Shown one piece after another: positions 33,082 to 41,444 of a DNA stretch of 64,000 nucleotides; position 1 is the first letter of the stretch, and each line of letters opens with the position of its first letter. The notes under the pieces are model-generated. The model made no database searches, had not been told where the DNA came from, and worked only from the letters and a program-made list of their open reading frames with translations. The stretch is from Marinobacter sp. SS13-12. Its GTDB lineage: Bacteria; Pseudomonadota; Gammaproteobacteria; Pseudomonadales; Oleiphilaceae. The stretch spans positions 1,302,001 through 1,366,000 of the forward strand of contig NZ_JASSUA010000001.1 of assembly GCF_030227115.1 (NCBI RefSeq), written 5' to 3'. Made by a program: the position numbers and the translations under genes.

Positions 33082-34194
33082 TTAGTTTACCGGAGTTTTG
33101 CTGCCATCTGAATGCCATTCGAAGACAACAAACTCAAACGATTTCATATCGCCTTTGCTGTCGTACTCAACGGCACCGATCGGCGTCTGGAATGTGCCTT
33201 CGCGCAGGGCTTCGGCTACCTCGAACGGGTCGGTTGATTCGGCAGCTTCAATACCGTCGGCAATCAACTGCACGGCAGCGTAGGACGTGAGCACGAAAGG
33301 ACCGGACGGGTCTTCACCTTTCTCTTCAAAGGCCTGAACGAGTTCCTGGTTTTCGGCTTTCTCGTTGAAGCTCGGGGGCAGCGTGACCAGCAGGCCTTCC
33401 GCTGCTTCGCCGGCGATGGTATTGATGTCTTTGTTACCAACGCCTTCCGGGCCCATGAAAATGGCGTCCAGGTCAGCCTGTTGTGCCTGGCGCAGGATCA
33501 AGCCAAGTTCCGGGTGGTAACCGCCATAATAGACGTAGTCCACGTCAGCCTGTCTGAGTTTGGTAACCAGTGACGAGAAGTCCTTGGCACCGGCGGTAAT
33601 GCCCTCAAACATCGCTATTTCGACACCGCCTTCCTCGAGGGTGTCGCGTACTGCGGTGGCAATGCCTTCACCGTACTGCTGCTTGTCGTGAACAATGGCG
33701 ACACGTTCCGGCTTCTGGCTGATCAGGTAATTGGCGGCAACCGGGCCCTGCATGCTATCGAGGCCGATGGTGCGGAATACCAACTCATAGCCACGCTCGG
33801 TAATGTCCGGGCTGGTGGAGGCTGGCGTGACCATCAGGATGCCTTCGTCCTCATAGATGTCGGAAGCCGGCTGGGTTGAGCTGGAGCACAGGTGCCCGAC
33901 CACGAAGCGCACGCCTTCGTTGACCATGTTGTTGGCAACGGTTACGGCCTGCTTGGGATCACAAACGTCGTCCTGTTCAACTGCGACGAGTTTCTCTCCC
34001 ATGACACCGCCATTGGCGTTGATCTGTTCGATCGCCATGCGGGCACCGGAGAATTGCATGTCACCATACTGTGCTACGGGGCCGGTCATTGGCCCTGCGA
34101 TGCCGATCTTGATTTCAGCGGCAGCGTGGCCAGCGCCCATGACGGCGATAGAGGTTGTAATAGCAGTTACGAGTTTCTTGACTGGTGTGCTCAT
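33082..34194 (-). CDS. livK: Branched-chain amino acid ABC transporter substrate-binding protein
   Basis: Periplasmic binding protein that delivers amino acid to LivHMGF. A signal peptide (about 1-26, ending GHAAA) precedes mature EIKIGIAGPMTGPVAQYGDM. Family motifs include VAVEQDDVCDPKQAVTVANN, the ligand-contact FVVGHLCSSSTQPASDIYEDEG near 98 (key element GHLCSSST) and VTPASTSPDITERG. The two Cys residues (Cys78 and Cys103) likely form the usual disulfide. Length is 370. It is the first gene of the liv operon, with a TTGACA-N17 promoter candidate upstream. Confidence 0.95.
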   Translation of the reverse strand: MSTPVKKLVTAITTSIAVMGAGHAAAEIKIGIAGPMTGPVAQYGDMQFSGARMAIEQINANGGVMGEKLVAVEQDDVCDPKQAVTVANNMVNEGVRFVVGHLCSSSTQPASDIYEDEGILMVTPASTSPDITERGYELVFRTIGLDSMQGPVAANYLISQKPERVAIVHDKQQYGEGIATAVRDTLEEGGVEIAMFEGITAGAKDFSSLVTKLRQADVDYVYYGGYHPELGLILRQAQQADLDAIFMGPEGVGNKDINTIAGEAAEGLLVTLPPSFNEKAENQELVQAFEEKGEDPSGPFVLTSYAAVQLIADGIEAAESTDPFEVAEALREGTFQTPIGAVEYDSKGDMKSFEFVVFEWHSDGSKTPVN

Positions 34195-34240
34195 TGGGTC
34201 TGTCCTGTTTCAGGGTTATTCTTATGTTCTCAGGGATGTA

Positions 34241-34269
34241 AACAAACACCACACATGCTGCCTTGTCAA
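34241..34269 (-). promoter_or_regulatory. Candidate promoter of livKHMGF
   Basis: Minus strand TTGACA (34269-34264), a 17-nt spacer and TTTGTT (34246-34241). The -35 is perfect and the -10 is poor (three of six). It overlaps the 3' end of the upstream TPR gene and sits about 50 nt before the livK start. Confidence 0.35.
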
Positions 34270-34273
34270 GCAG

Positions 34274-35224
34274 TCAGGTGTCGGACTGTTCTTCATCTTC
34301 CGGGTATACCAGCTTCCGGAAACTGTCGTGATCCCGCAGCTGTTCAAAGCTGGGATCTACCGAGGCATCGTCCTTGTACGCCTCGGAAATGTTGATAGCC
34401 TTCTGCAGCGTTGCCACTGCATCGTCCCATCGGCCAATTTCAGCATAGGCGCAGGCCAGCTGGTAGTGGGCATGGCCGTTTTCCGGTGCCAGCTTCAGCG
34501 CACGCTGACAGAGGCTGATGGCCCATAACGGCTCCTGCATTTCCAGCACTGCGTCCGCTTTATAGCTTAGCGCCTCCACGTCGTCCGGGCGAAGATCCAG
34601 GATGGTATCGTAGGCGGAAATCTTGTTCTGCTGGGAGGTCTCCTGGCTGGCTTTCAGCCACAGGGAATGCACTTCGTTAGTGCGCTCAATTTCAGCCTGG
34701 TTTTGCTGGATGATGTCGGATTTCTGCCTGAGCTGGTCTTCAATGAACTCCAGGCGCTTCTCGTACTCCACGACCAGTTCGTTCACACGCTTTTCGGCCA
34801 GGGTGGTCAGCTGGTTGCGCATGTCGCGAATGGAATTCCAGCCCAACATCACCAGAATGGAGGTGGCGCCGGCAATCAGGTAGAAGAAATAGGTGACGGT
34901 ATCGGTGGCATAGGACATGGTTTTGTCCGCCACGGACAGTTCCTTGTCCACGACCTTCTCGATCAGTTCAGCCCGGGTATTCATCATCTCCTTGCGCAGT
35001 GCTTTGCTTTCCTCAAGCAGGTACAGCTCGACAAACGGCGTGTACATGGGCTCTTCCAGGGTGTCGATTCGCTGCTGCACGTCTTCCGCGGTGAGATCTT
35101 CACCGGGATCCTGGGCCAGGGTTCCGCTGCTGAAAACCAGCGCCAAAAGACACGATGCGAAGAGGGATGTGAGGCGCTTCCCGGTAGGGCGGTGCGGGAC
35201 GGTGTTTTGTACTCGGGTATTCAT
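34274..35224 (-). CDS. TPR protein with signal peptide, one membrane segment and coiled coil
   Basis: A 316-residue protein not assigned to a named family. A signal-like hydrophobic stretch (about 17-37) ends LAQDPGED. A helical region follows, then a transmembrane segment near 112-128 (FFYLIAGATSILVMLGW). A long coiled coil covers about 130-200 (EKRLEFIEDQLRQKSDIIQQ). At least two TPR units lie at 200-290, for example EALSYKADAVLEM and AHYQLACAYAEIGRWDDAVATLQKAI (key element ACAYAEIGRWDDA). The tail ends with a conserved-looking LRDHDSFRKLVYPE. The architecture suggests an inner-membrane scaffold with cytoplasmic or periplasmic TPRs. The following livK is 79 nt away. Function unknown. Confidence 0.75.
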   Translation of the reverse strand: MNTRVQNTVPHRPTGKRLTSLFASCLLALVFSSGTLAQDPGEDLTAEDVQQRIDTLEEPMYTPFVELYLLEESKALRKEMMNTRAELIEKVVDKELSVADKTMSYATDTVTYFFYLIAGATSILVMLGWNSIRDMRNQLTTLAEKRVNELVVEYEKRLEFIEDQLRQKSDIIQQNQAEIERTNEVHSLWLKASQETSQQNKISAYDTILDLRPDDVEALSYKADAVLEMQEPLWAISLCQRALKLAPENGHAHYQLACAYAEIGRWDDAVATLQKAINISEAYKDDASVDPSFEQLRDHDSFRKLVYPEDEEQSDT

Positions 35225-35368
35225 CTGGCCGTGTCCGTTTTGCGGAAATTCAACAGGGTTGTGACCTTACCATAGTGGCTGGCGGAAAAAATGCTGGAAT
35301 TCGTAAAAGCGCCGGCAGGTCAGTGCAATACATGATGCCGGGTAGTGGCGGGAGGTGGATAGTGCTGC

Positions 35369-35403
35369 TTGCAATATCCGGAACAAAGACCTCTAATAGT
35401 TAG
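35369..35403 (+). promoter_or_regulatory. Promoter of marR with overlapping palindrome
   Basis: TTGCAA (35369-35374), a 17-nt spacer and TCTAAT (35392-35397). The -10 overlaps a perfect palindrome CTAA-TAG-TTAG (35393-35403). A MarR dimer binding there would block its own transcription; this is inferred from position only. Confidence 0.45.
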
Positions 35404-35443
35404 TGGTATAAAGAATCTGACAGACACGAAGCGGAGTGATGCA

Positions 35444-35938
35444 TTGAACAACTACGAAGAGGTTTTGGTGGCGTTGCGCCGGGTAATAAGGGCAACTGAC
35501 CTGCATTCCAAGCGCCTGAGCAAGCATGCCGGGCTGACCGGCCCGCAATTGCTGATTATGCGCAGCATCCGGGATCTGGGCGAGGTGACCATTGGTACCA
35601 TCGCCGACAAGGTGAGCCTTAGTCAGGCCACGGTGACCACCATTCTGGACCGGTTGGAGCTTCGCAAGCTGGTTTACCGGGTTCGCAGCACCCAGGACAA
35701 GCGCAAGGTCCATGCTCATCTCACGGAGGAGGGCGTCGACATCCTGGCCCGCGCGCCGGAGCCGCTGCAGGAGGACTTCATCAAGAAATTCCAGAGCCTG
35801 GCAGAATGGGAGCAGACGATGATTCTGGCGTCGCTTCAGCGGGTGGCCAATATGATGGACGCTGATGACATTGATGCGTCGCCGGTGCTGGATGTGGGGC
35901 CGGTGCTTCGTGAGGATGGGTGGAAGGCTAAAGCCTGA
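35444..35938 (+). CDS. MarR-family transcriptional regulator (EctR/CosR-like)
   Basis: A winged-helix dimeric regulator of 164 residues. The N-terminal helix NNYEEVLVALRRVIRATDLHS and LTGPQLLIMRSI are followed by the HTH (TIGTIADKVSLSQATVTTILDRLELRKLV, key elements IADKVSLSQATVT) and the wing RVRSTQDKRKVHAHLTEEG with the conserved D-x-R of MarR proteins. From memory it resembles regulators that control ectoine and other compatible-solute genes in halophiles; no such genes are in the window. The TTG at 35444 has GGAG eight bases upstream. Longer open frames upstream lack a ribosome-binding site. Convergent with lon. Confidence 0.85.
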   Translation: MNNYEEVLVALRRVIRATDLHSKRLSKHAGLTGPQLLIMRSIRDLGEVTIGTIADKVSLSQATVTTILDRLELRKLVYRVRSTQDKRKVHAHLTEEGVDILARAPEPLQEDFIKKFQSLAEWEQTMILASLQRVANMMDADDIDASPVLDVGPVLREDGWKAKA

Positions 35939-35986
35939 GCTTCGGGTATGGTGGCTGGTCCCGGGGCGGGGGGTGGCGCCTGAATT

Positions 35987-36019
35987 TGTCGGATTACGGC
36001 TTCGCCTAATCCGACCTAC
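35987..36019. repeat. REP-like palindrome, copy 3
   Basis: TGTCGGATTACGGC, loop TTC and GCCTAATCCGACCTAC. First of three copies between convergent marR and lon. It lies opposite in orientation to copies 4 and 5. Confidence 0.85.
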
Positions 36020-36043
36020 AACTCCCCAAGTCGATATCTCCCA

Positions 36044-36077
36044 CGTAGGTCGGATTAGGCGAAGCCGTAATCCGACA
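36044..36077. repeat. REP-like palindrome, copy 4
   Basis: CGTAGGTCGGATTAGGC, loop GAA and GCCGTAATCCGACA. Inverted relative to copy 3 and 24 nt from it, giving the paired arrangement seen in bacterial interspersed mosaic elements. Confidence 0.85.
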
Positions 36078-36110
36078 ACCCAGCCACAGGGTAGTCTCCA
36101 ACCCAGACCC

Positions 36111-36148
36111 CGTAGGTCGGATTAGGCCCAGAGGGCCGTAATCCGACA
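36111..36148. repeat. REP-like palindrome, copy 5
   Basis: CGTAGGTCGGATTAGGCCC, AGA and GGGCCGTAATCCGACAA. Same orientation as copy 4, with a longer GC stem in the loop. It lies 30 nt from the lon stop codon. Confidence 0.85.
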
Positions 36149-36177
36149 ACCCAACTCCGACCTCCGACGAACTCTCA

Positions 36178-38637
36178 TCAATGCACCGAAGCCCCCTTCT
36201 TCGGCTTATCCCCGAAACAAACCTGAAAAACGTCACTGTATTGCTTCGCAAAATTAACCGTCAGCCCTTCCTTCAGGTAATCCGGCAATTCCTCATAATC
36301 CCCCCGATTTGCGTCCGGCAGAATCAGGTTACCGATCTTCTGGCGCCTTGCCGCGATGACTTTTTCGCGGATACCGCCGACGGGCAGCACCTGGCCGGTG
36401 AGGGTCAGTTCGCCGGTCATGGCGAGATTCTGCTGGGGCGCTTCCTTACGGGCGATGGACAGCAGGGCGGTGGCCATGGTGACGCCGGCGCTGGGACCGT
36501 CTTTCGGCGTGGCGCCCTCAGGCACGTGCAGATGCACGAAAGACTTGTCGAAGAAGGTCGGGTCGCCTTTGAATCGCTTGAGGTTTGAGGATACATAGCT
36601 GTAGGCAATTTCGGCGGACTCTTTCATCACCTCGCCCAGTTGCCCGGTGAGCTTGAAGCCGCGCTGGGTACTGTGGATGCGCGAGGCTTCAATGCTCAGG
36701 GTGGCGCCACCCATGGCAGTCCAGGCCAGGCCGGTGACCACGCCGGTGCCTTTCAGGGATTTTTCCTTACGGAATGCCGGTTGGCCCAGGTAGGTCTGCA
36801 GGTCCGATACGCCCACTTTCACAGGCTGGTCCGGGTTTTCCAGCAAGCGCACGATGCCTTTGCGGATGACTTTGTGTAGCAGCTTTTCCAGGCCACGCAC
36901 ACCGGCTTCCCGGGCGTAGCCTTCGATGATCTGCTTGATGGCGGCGTCGGTGATGTTCATCTGCTTTTTCAGCAGGCCGGCCCGCTTCAACAGCCGTGGC
37001 ATCAGGTAGTGCTTGGCGATGGCCAGCTTTTCCTCGGCGATGTAGCCAGACAGGCGGATGACGTCCATGCGGTCCAGCAGGGGCCGGGGAATGGTGTCCA
37101 GCTGGTTGGCGGTGCAGATGAACAGCACCTTGGACAGGTCCATGCGGACATCCAGGTAGTGGTCGAGGAATTCCCGGTTCTGCTCCGGGTCCAGGGTTTC
37201 CAGCAGCGCGGAGGCCGGGTCGCCCTGGAAAGAGGCGCCAATCTTGTCGATCTCGTCCAGCATGATCACCGGGTTGGATACTTTCGAGTCTTTCAGTGCC
37301 TGTACGAACTTGCCGGGCATGGCGCCAATGTAGGTGCGGCGATGGCCCTTGATTTCGGCCTCGTCGCGCATACCGCCGACACTGAAGCGGTAGAACTTGC
37401 GGCCCAGGGCGTCGGCGACGGAGTGACCGATAGAGGTCTTGCCCACGCCGGGTGGGCCCACCAGCAGCAGGATGGAGCCGCTGACCTCGCCCTTGAAAGT
37501 GCCTTCGGCAAGAAATTCGACGATACGGCTTTTGACGTCTTCCAGGCCGTCATGGTCACGATCCAGGATGCGACGGGCCTCGGCAAGATCGAAGTGATCT
37601 TCCGAGGTCAGGCCCCAGGGCACCTGGGTCAGCCAGTCCAGATAGTTACGGGTAACGCCGTATTCCGGCGAGCCCTGTTCAAGAACCTGGAGCTTCTGGA
37701 GTTCATCGTCAAAACGCTCCTGTACCTGCTCCGGCGGATTGAGCTTTTCCATACGTTCCTGGAAACGCTCGGCATCGGCGGTCTTGTCGTCCTTGGCCAT
37801 CCCCAGCTCGCGCTGGATGACCTTGAGCTGTTCCTTGAGGAAGAACTCCCGCTGGTGCTTCTGGACCTTCTCGTTCACTTCCTCGCTGATTTCACTCTGC
37901 AGGCGCGCGACTTCCTGTTCTTTCGCCATCAGCAACAGTACTTTTTCCATGCGCCGCAGCAAGGGCACGGTGTTGAGCACTTCCTGCAGTTCGGTCCCCT
38001 TGGCACTGGTCATGGAGGCGCCGAAATCCGCCAGGGGCGAGCTGTCGTCCGGCCCGAAACGGGACAGGTACTGCTTCACTTCCTCGCCGTAGAGCGGGTT
38101 GGTGCGCAGCAGCTCTTTTATCGAGCTGATGATGGCCAGGGTATAGGCTTTCAGCTCGTCCGCCGCTTCTTCCGGCTCCTCCGGGTATTCTACCTCCACC
38201 AGGTAAGGTGGCCGGCGGCGGAGCCACTGGGTAATGCGGAAGCGCTGCAGGCCCTGGGCAATGAACTGAACCTTGCCGTTTTCCCCCTGGGCGTGGTGAA
38301 CCCGCACCGCGCAGCCGGTGGTTTCCAGTTCGTCGCTGCCCGGAATGCCCTGTTCGGGGTCGCTGTCTTCCACAAAACAGATACCCAGCACCTTGTGGTC
38401 GGTTTCGCCCACCCGCTTAAGGGTTTCCTGCCAGGGGTTCTGGTTGACCACGATCGGCTGCACCTGGGCCGGGAAGAATGGCCGATTGGAGACTGGCAGA
38501 ACATACATGCGTCTGGGCATCTGCTGTCTCGGCAGTACCAGACTCTTGCTGTTCTCACTCTCGCCAATGTATTCGGCGAGGTCTTCTTCGGGTGCTTCAA
38601 AAGCGTCATCGCGGTTGTCGTCGTTCATACCTTGCAA
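36178..38637 (-). CDS. lon: ATP-dependent Lon protease (LonA type with variant N-terminus)
   Basis: AAA+ serine protease of 819 residues. The N-terminal substrate domain begins after an acidic leader ([20 protein letters not shown]) with [21 protein letters not shown], which differs from E. coli Lon. A coiled region (about 230-300) precedes the AAA+ module with Walker [17 protein letters not shown], Walker [12 protein letters not shown] and sensor regions. The protease domain has the Ser-Lys dyad, Ser in [16 protein letters not shown] and Lys in [12 protein letters not shown]. The divergence suggests a second Lon paralog of the Pseudomonas AsrA kind. A TTG at 38637 has GGAGGA three bases upstream; an ATG at 38628 is the alternative start. 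Convergent with marR; divergent from cnoX. Confidence 0.94.
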   Translation of the reverse strand: MQGMNDDNRDDAFEAPEEDLAEYIGESENSKSLVLPRQQMPRRMYVLPVSNRPFFPAQVQPIVVNQNPWQETLKRVGETDHKVLGICFVEDSDPEQGIPGSDELETTGCAVRVHHAQGENGKVQFIAQGLQRFRITQWLRRRPPYLVEVEYPEEPEEAADELKAYTLAIISSIKELLRTNPLYGEEVKQYLSRFGPDDSSPLADFGASMTSAKGTELQEVLNTVPLLRRMEKVLLLMAKEQEVARLQSEISEEVNEKVQKHQREFFLKEQLKVIQRELGMAKDDKTADAERFQERMEKLNPPEQVQERFDDELQKLQVLEQGSPEYGVTRNYLDWLTQVPWGLTSEDHFDLAEARRILDRDHDGLEDVKSRIVEFLAEGTFKGEVSGSILLLVGPPGVGKTSIGHSVADALGRKFYRFSVGGMRDEAEIKGHRRTYIGAMPGKFVQALKDSKVSNPVIMLDEIDKIGASFQGDPASALLETLDPEQNREFLDHYLDVRMDLSKVLFICTANQLDTIPRPLLDRMDVIRLSGYIAEEKLAIAKHYLMPRLLKRAGLLKKQMNITDAAIKQIIEGYAREAGVRGLEKLLHKVIRKGIVRLLENPDQPVKVGVSDLQTYLGQPAFRKEKSLKGTGVVTGLAWTAMGGATLSIEASRIHSTQRGFKLTGQLGEVMKESAEIAYSYVSSNLKRFKGDPTFFDKSFVHLHVPEGATPKDGPSAGVTMATALLSIARKEAPQQNLAMTGELTLTGQVLPVGGIREKVIAARRQKIGNLILPDANRGDYEELPDYLKEGLTVNFAKQYSDVFQVCFGDKPKKGASVH

Positions 38638-38823
38638 GCATCCTCCGGGAATGTTGATCCGGGGAGTAGTGCTCCCGGGCCTAAAGCCTATGTAGCGGCG
38701 CCAGCGATTATTTCAAGGTAAGGGGTAGCCTTGAATTTCTGCGCTCAGCCCCCACAACCAACAACAATCCGTTTACGACACTTCAGGAAACTATTTCCAG
38801 AAAACCAATTTCAGGTGCCACCC

Positions 38824-39693
38824 ATGAGCAACTCGCCGTACATTTTTGAAGCCACCATGGAGAACTTCCAGCAGGATGTGATGGAAGCGTCGTCCAGAAC
38901 GCCAATACTGATCGATGTGTGGGCGGAGTGGTGTGCCCCCTGCAAGCAGTTGATGCCGTTGCTGGAAAAGTTGGCAGATGAGTATCGGGGCGGTTTCATG
39001 CTGGCCAAAGTGAACGCCGACGAGCAGGAACAACTGACCGGCAGCCTGGGTGTGCGCAGCCTGCCCACGGTGATTCTGGTGAAAGACGGCCAGGCCGTGG
39101 ACGGCTTTAACGGCGCGCTACAGGAAAGCGAGATCCGTAAAATTCTCGACAAGCACATCGAGATACCGGAAGAGGAAGAGGCCCCCTACGACAAGGCCCA
39201 TCGGCTGTGGGAAGAGGGTGATGTGGAAGCGGCCCTGGCGGTGCTTACCGAGATGAACCGGAATAACCCGGAAGACCTCAAAGTGCTCATCGACCTGGCG
39301 CAGCTGAAAGCCGAGCTGGGCGATCTGGAAACCGCGGAACAGGTACTGGAAAGCCTGCCGCCGGAAGAGAAAATGCAGCACCAGGCCAAGCAGCTGGCGG
39401 CCCGCATCAAGTTTCTCAAGGCCTCCGCCGAACTGCCGCCGGTCAAGGAACTGGAGGACTCACTTGATAAAGACCCGAAAGACCCCAACGCCCTGCACCT
39501 GTTGGCGCTGCATCACATCCTCCAGGAAAACAACGCCGAGGCGATGGAGCTACTGATCCGCCTGATGCAGGTAGACAGCAAGTACAAGGACGAGGTGGCC
39601 AAAACCACACTGATCGAGCTGTTCGACAAGCTGGGCAACAATAACCCGGACGTACGCACCTATCGGCGCAAGCTGTACACCCTGATGCACTAG
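38824..39693 (+). CDS. cnoX: Thioredoxin-TPR co-chaperone (CnoX/YbbN family)
   Basis: A 289-residue two-domain protein. The thioredoxin domain (1-110) has an intact redox motif WCAPC, Cys37-Cys40, and the cis-Pro SLPTVILVKDGQ. The TPR domain (about 120-289) starts APYDKAHRLWEEGDVEAALAVL and ends FDKLGNNNPDVRTYRRKLYTLM, the family C-terminus. E. coli CnoX lacks a functional CxxC, whereas many homologues, as here, keep it, so this one may be a real oxidoreductase as well as a holdase. The ATG at 38824 follows AGGTG and gives MSNSPYIFEATMENFQ; longer frames upstream overlap the lon promoter region. Divergent from lon, which hints at proteostasis control. Confidence 0.9.
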   Translation: MSNSPYIFEATMENFQQDVMEASSRTPILIDVWAEWCAPCKQLMPLLEKLADEYRGGFMLAKVNADEQEQLTGSLGVRSLPTVILVKDGQAVDGFNGALQESEIRKILDKHIEIPEEEEAPYDKAHRLWEEGDVEAALAVLTEMNRNNPEDLKVLIDLAQLKAELGDLETAEQVLESLPPEEKMQHQAKQLAARIKFLKASAELPPVKELEDSLDKDPKDPNALHLLALHHILQENNAEAMELLIRLMQVDSKYKDEVAKTTLIELFDKLGNNNPDVRTYRRKLYTLMH

Positions 39694-39727
39694 TAGGTCG
39701 GGTAGAGCCGCAGGCGAAACCCGACAG
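39693..39727. repeat. REP-like palindrome, variant copy 8 (GTAGGTCGGGT...ACCCGACA)
   Basis: Arms GTCGGGT and ACCCGAC replace the usual GTCGGATTA/TAATCCGAC, with the loop AGAGCCGCAGGCGAA. Both arms have changed together, so base pairing is preserved. It overlaps the cnoX stop codon and lies between the convergent cnoX and radical SAM genes. Confidence 0.65.
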
Positions 39728-39740
39728 GTACCCCACAAAA

Positions 39741-39766
39741 AAACGGCCCCAATTCAGGGGCCGTTT
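39741..39766. terminator. Bidirectional terminator between cnoX and the KamA-family gene
   Basis: AAACGGCCCC pairs with GGGGCCGTTT around AATTCA, flanked by an A run on the left. It serves the minus-strand gene best (T run after the stem on that strand) and may also stop cnoX. Confidence 0.85.
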
Positions 39767-39783
39767 GGTAAAAAGGGCGGCTG

Positions 39784-41148
39784 TTAGCCATTCCCCTTCT
39801 TCATTTCTTCAAACTCATCCTCAAAGAAGAACTTCTCCTCCCCGAGGGCTGGTTCCAGTTCATGCAGCCAGGTGGCTGTTTCGCTGTATTTGGCAAAGAA
39901 CGGGCGCTGTACCCAGTCCGGGTTACGGGCCTGGATAAACCGGAGCACAAAGACTTTTTCACCGTTGATCTCGGTGATGCCCTGTACCTCTACCTTGCCG
40001 GGGCCGGCGCTCATTGACGGGCCACGGGCGGTGCGGGCCAGGCCGGACACCTGTTTCATGGCCTCGCGGTAGATGTGGAATGCTTCTACCAGGGGCACTT
40101 CGAAGTAGTTCTTGGCACCGGTATCGCGCTCTACAAACATGTAGTAGGGGATGATGCCCAGCTGTACTTCCTTGTTCCACAGCTTCGCCCAATCGTCGGC
40201 GTTGTCGTTAACATGCTTGATCAGCGGGCCCTGGGCACGGATTTCGGCACCGGTGGCACGCAGGCGACGAATGGCCTCTTCAGCGATATCGGTGGTGATT
40301 TCCTGCCAGTGGTTGTAGTGAGCCATGATGGCTACGTGCTTGCCCGCATCGACCAGGCGGGCAAACAGGTCGATCAGCTCGTCTGCGTCCTTGTCGGTCA
40401 CGAAGCGATACGGCCAGAAGGTGAGGGCCTTGGTGCCGATTCGGATGGTCTGGATGTGGTCAAACTCCGGCTGTAGCAGCGGCTCCAGATACTGGACCAG
40501 GTGCTTGGTCTTCATCACCATGGGGTCGCCGCCGGTGACCAGCAGGTCGCTGACTTCGGTATGCTCCTGCAGGTAACCGTGAAGCTTTTCAGCTTCGGTG
40601 CTGGCCATCTTCAGGTCCTTGTCACCCACAAACTGTGCCCAGCGGAAGCAGAAGGTGCAGTAGGAGTGGCAGGTCTGGCCCTGGGCCGGGAAGAACAACA
40701 CGGTCTCCCGGTACTTGTGCTGCACGCCGTCCAGAACCTCGCCGTTCAGCTCCGGCATGTTCATTTCCATCTGGCCAGCGGGATGCGGGTTCAGCTCGTC
40801 GCGAATTTCCTTCGCCACTGCCTGAATGTCTTTCTTGTCGGCGCCTTCCCGGTGCATTTTTGCCATGCGCTCGTAATGCTCATCCTTCAGCATGCCTTTC
40901 TGGGGAAACACCAGTTGATAGATGGGGTCGTTGGGTACCTTGTCCCAGTTGATCAGCTCGTTGATCACGTATTCGTTGACCCGGAAGGGCAGCACGCTGG
41001 CTACCACCTTCATTTCGAACAGCGTCTCTTCAGGGAGACTCTGGATAACGTCGATCTTGTCGAGTTGGCGGTCCGTATAGACCTTGAAGCGCCGCTCTTC
41101 GAACTCGACAGCAGGTATGCGGTTCGGGAACGTGACGATGGAGTTCAT
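39784..41148 (-). CDS. KamA-family radical SAM aminomutase (lysine 2,3-aminomutase-like)
   Basis: A 454-residue radical SAM/PLP enzyme. The [4Fe-4S] motif is CHSYCTFC (Cys160, Cys164, Cys167), and GGDPMVM near 210 is the SAM-binding GGE-type motif. GPGKVEVQG near residue 390 could hold the PLP lysine, by analogy with lysine 2,3-aminomutase. The N-terminus MNSIVTFPNRIPAVEFEERRFKVY follows GAGGG about six bases upstream of the ATG at 41148. It is longer than the EF-P modification enzyme EpmB (about 340 residues), and no EpmA gene is nearby. The product could be beta-lysine or another beta-amino acid, such as an osmolyte precursor, but the substrate is uncertain. Divergent from aceE. Confidence 0.8.
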   Translation of the reverse strand: MNSIVTFPNRIPAVEFEERRFKVYTDRQLDKIDVIQSLPEETLFEMKVVASVLPFRVNEYVINELINWDKVPNDPIYQLVFPQKGMLKDEHYERMAKMHREGADKKDIQAVAKEIRDELNPHPAGQMEMNMPELNGEVLDGVQHKYRETVLFFPAQGQTCHSYCTFCFRWAQFVGDKDLKMASTEAEKLHGYLQEHTEVSDLLVTGGDPMVMKTKHLVQYLEPLLQPEFDHIQTIRIGTKALTFWPYRFVTDKDADELIDLFARLVDAGKHVAIMAHYNHWQEITTDIAEEAIRRLRATGAEIRAQGPLIKHVNDNADDWAKLWNKEVQLGIIPYYMFVERDTGAKNYFEVPLVEAFHIYREAMKQVSGLARTARGPSMSAGPGKVEVQGITEINGEKVFVLRFIQARNPDWVQRPFFAKYSETATWLHELEPALGEEKFFFEDEFEEMKKGNG

Positions 41149-41296
41149 AAATCGCCCTCTTTGGTTGTGCGCCAAATTCAGGAGGGTGGAATCCGCCACC
41201 GCTCCGCTGGTTAAAAAACGGGCAGGCGAGTATACATAAATCCAAAAGCATTTTCAGGTCTAAATAAAACGGGCGTGATCAACCCGGTCGCGTCCG

Positions 41297-41309
41297 GTAG
41301 GAATCCTAC
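41297..41309. promoter_or_regulatory. Palindrome GTAGGA-A-TCCTAC (operator candidate)
   Basis: A perfect 13-nt palindrome in the divergent spacer, about 150 nt from the KamA-family start. No matching operator was recognised. Confidence 0.4.
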
Positions 41310-41412
41310 GACATTGGTCTGAACATGCTTGTTTGAAGACGAAAAAGGCGCCATTCTTGCGTAAGTAACCGAAATAGTCCGTAGGCCGGCGTAATTTTGT
41401 CCTGAAAATTGA

Positions 41413-41444
41413 ATTTTGGCACCAAAATGTAGTAAAAATACTAC
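41413..41444. promoter_or_regulatory. Abutting palindromes in the aceE promoter region
   Basis: ATTTTGG-CA-CCAAAAT (41413-41428) is directly followed by GTAGTA-AAAA-TACTAC (41429-41444). They cover the candidate -35 and -10 of aceE. They could be the site of a GntR-type or other pyruvate-responsive repressor, but no motif match was made and no regulator is adjacent. Confidence 0.5.

Noticed and set aside
35987..36148. A short CRISPR-like array
   Set aside because: Repeats are palindromes in alternating orientation with irregular spacing and no cas genes; they fit REP elements, not CRISPR.
37009..38721. 570-codon plus-strand frame opposite lon
   Set aside because: Shadow of the lon codons; no recognisable domain.
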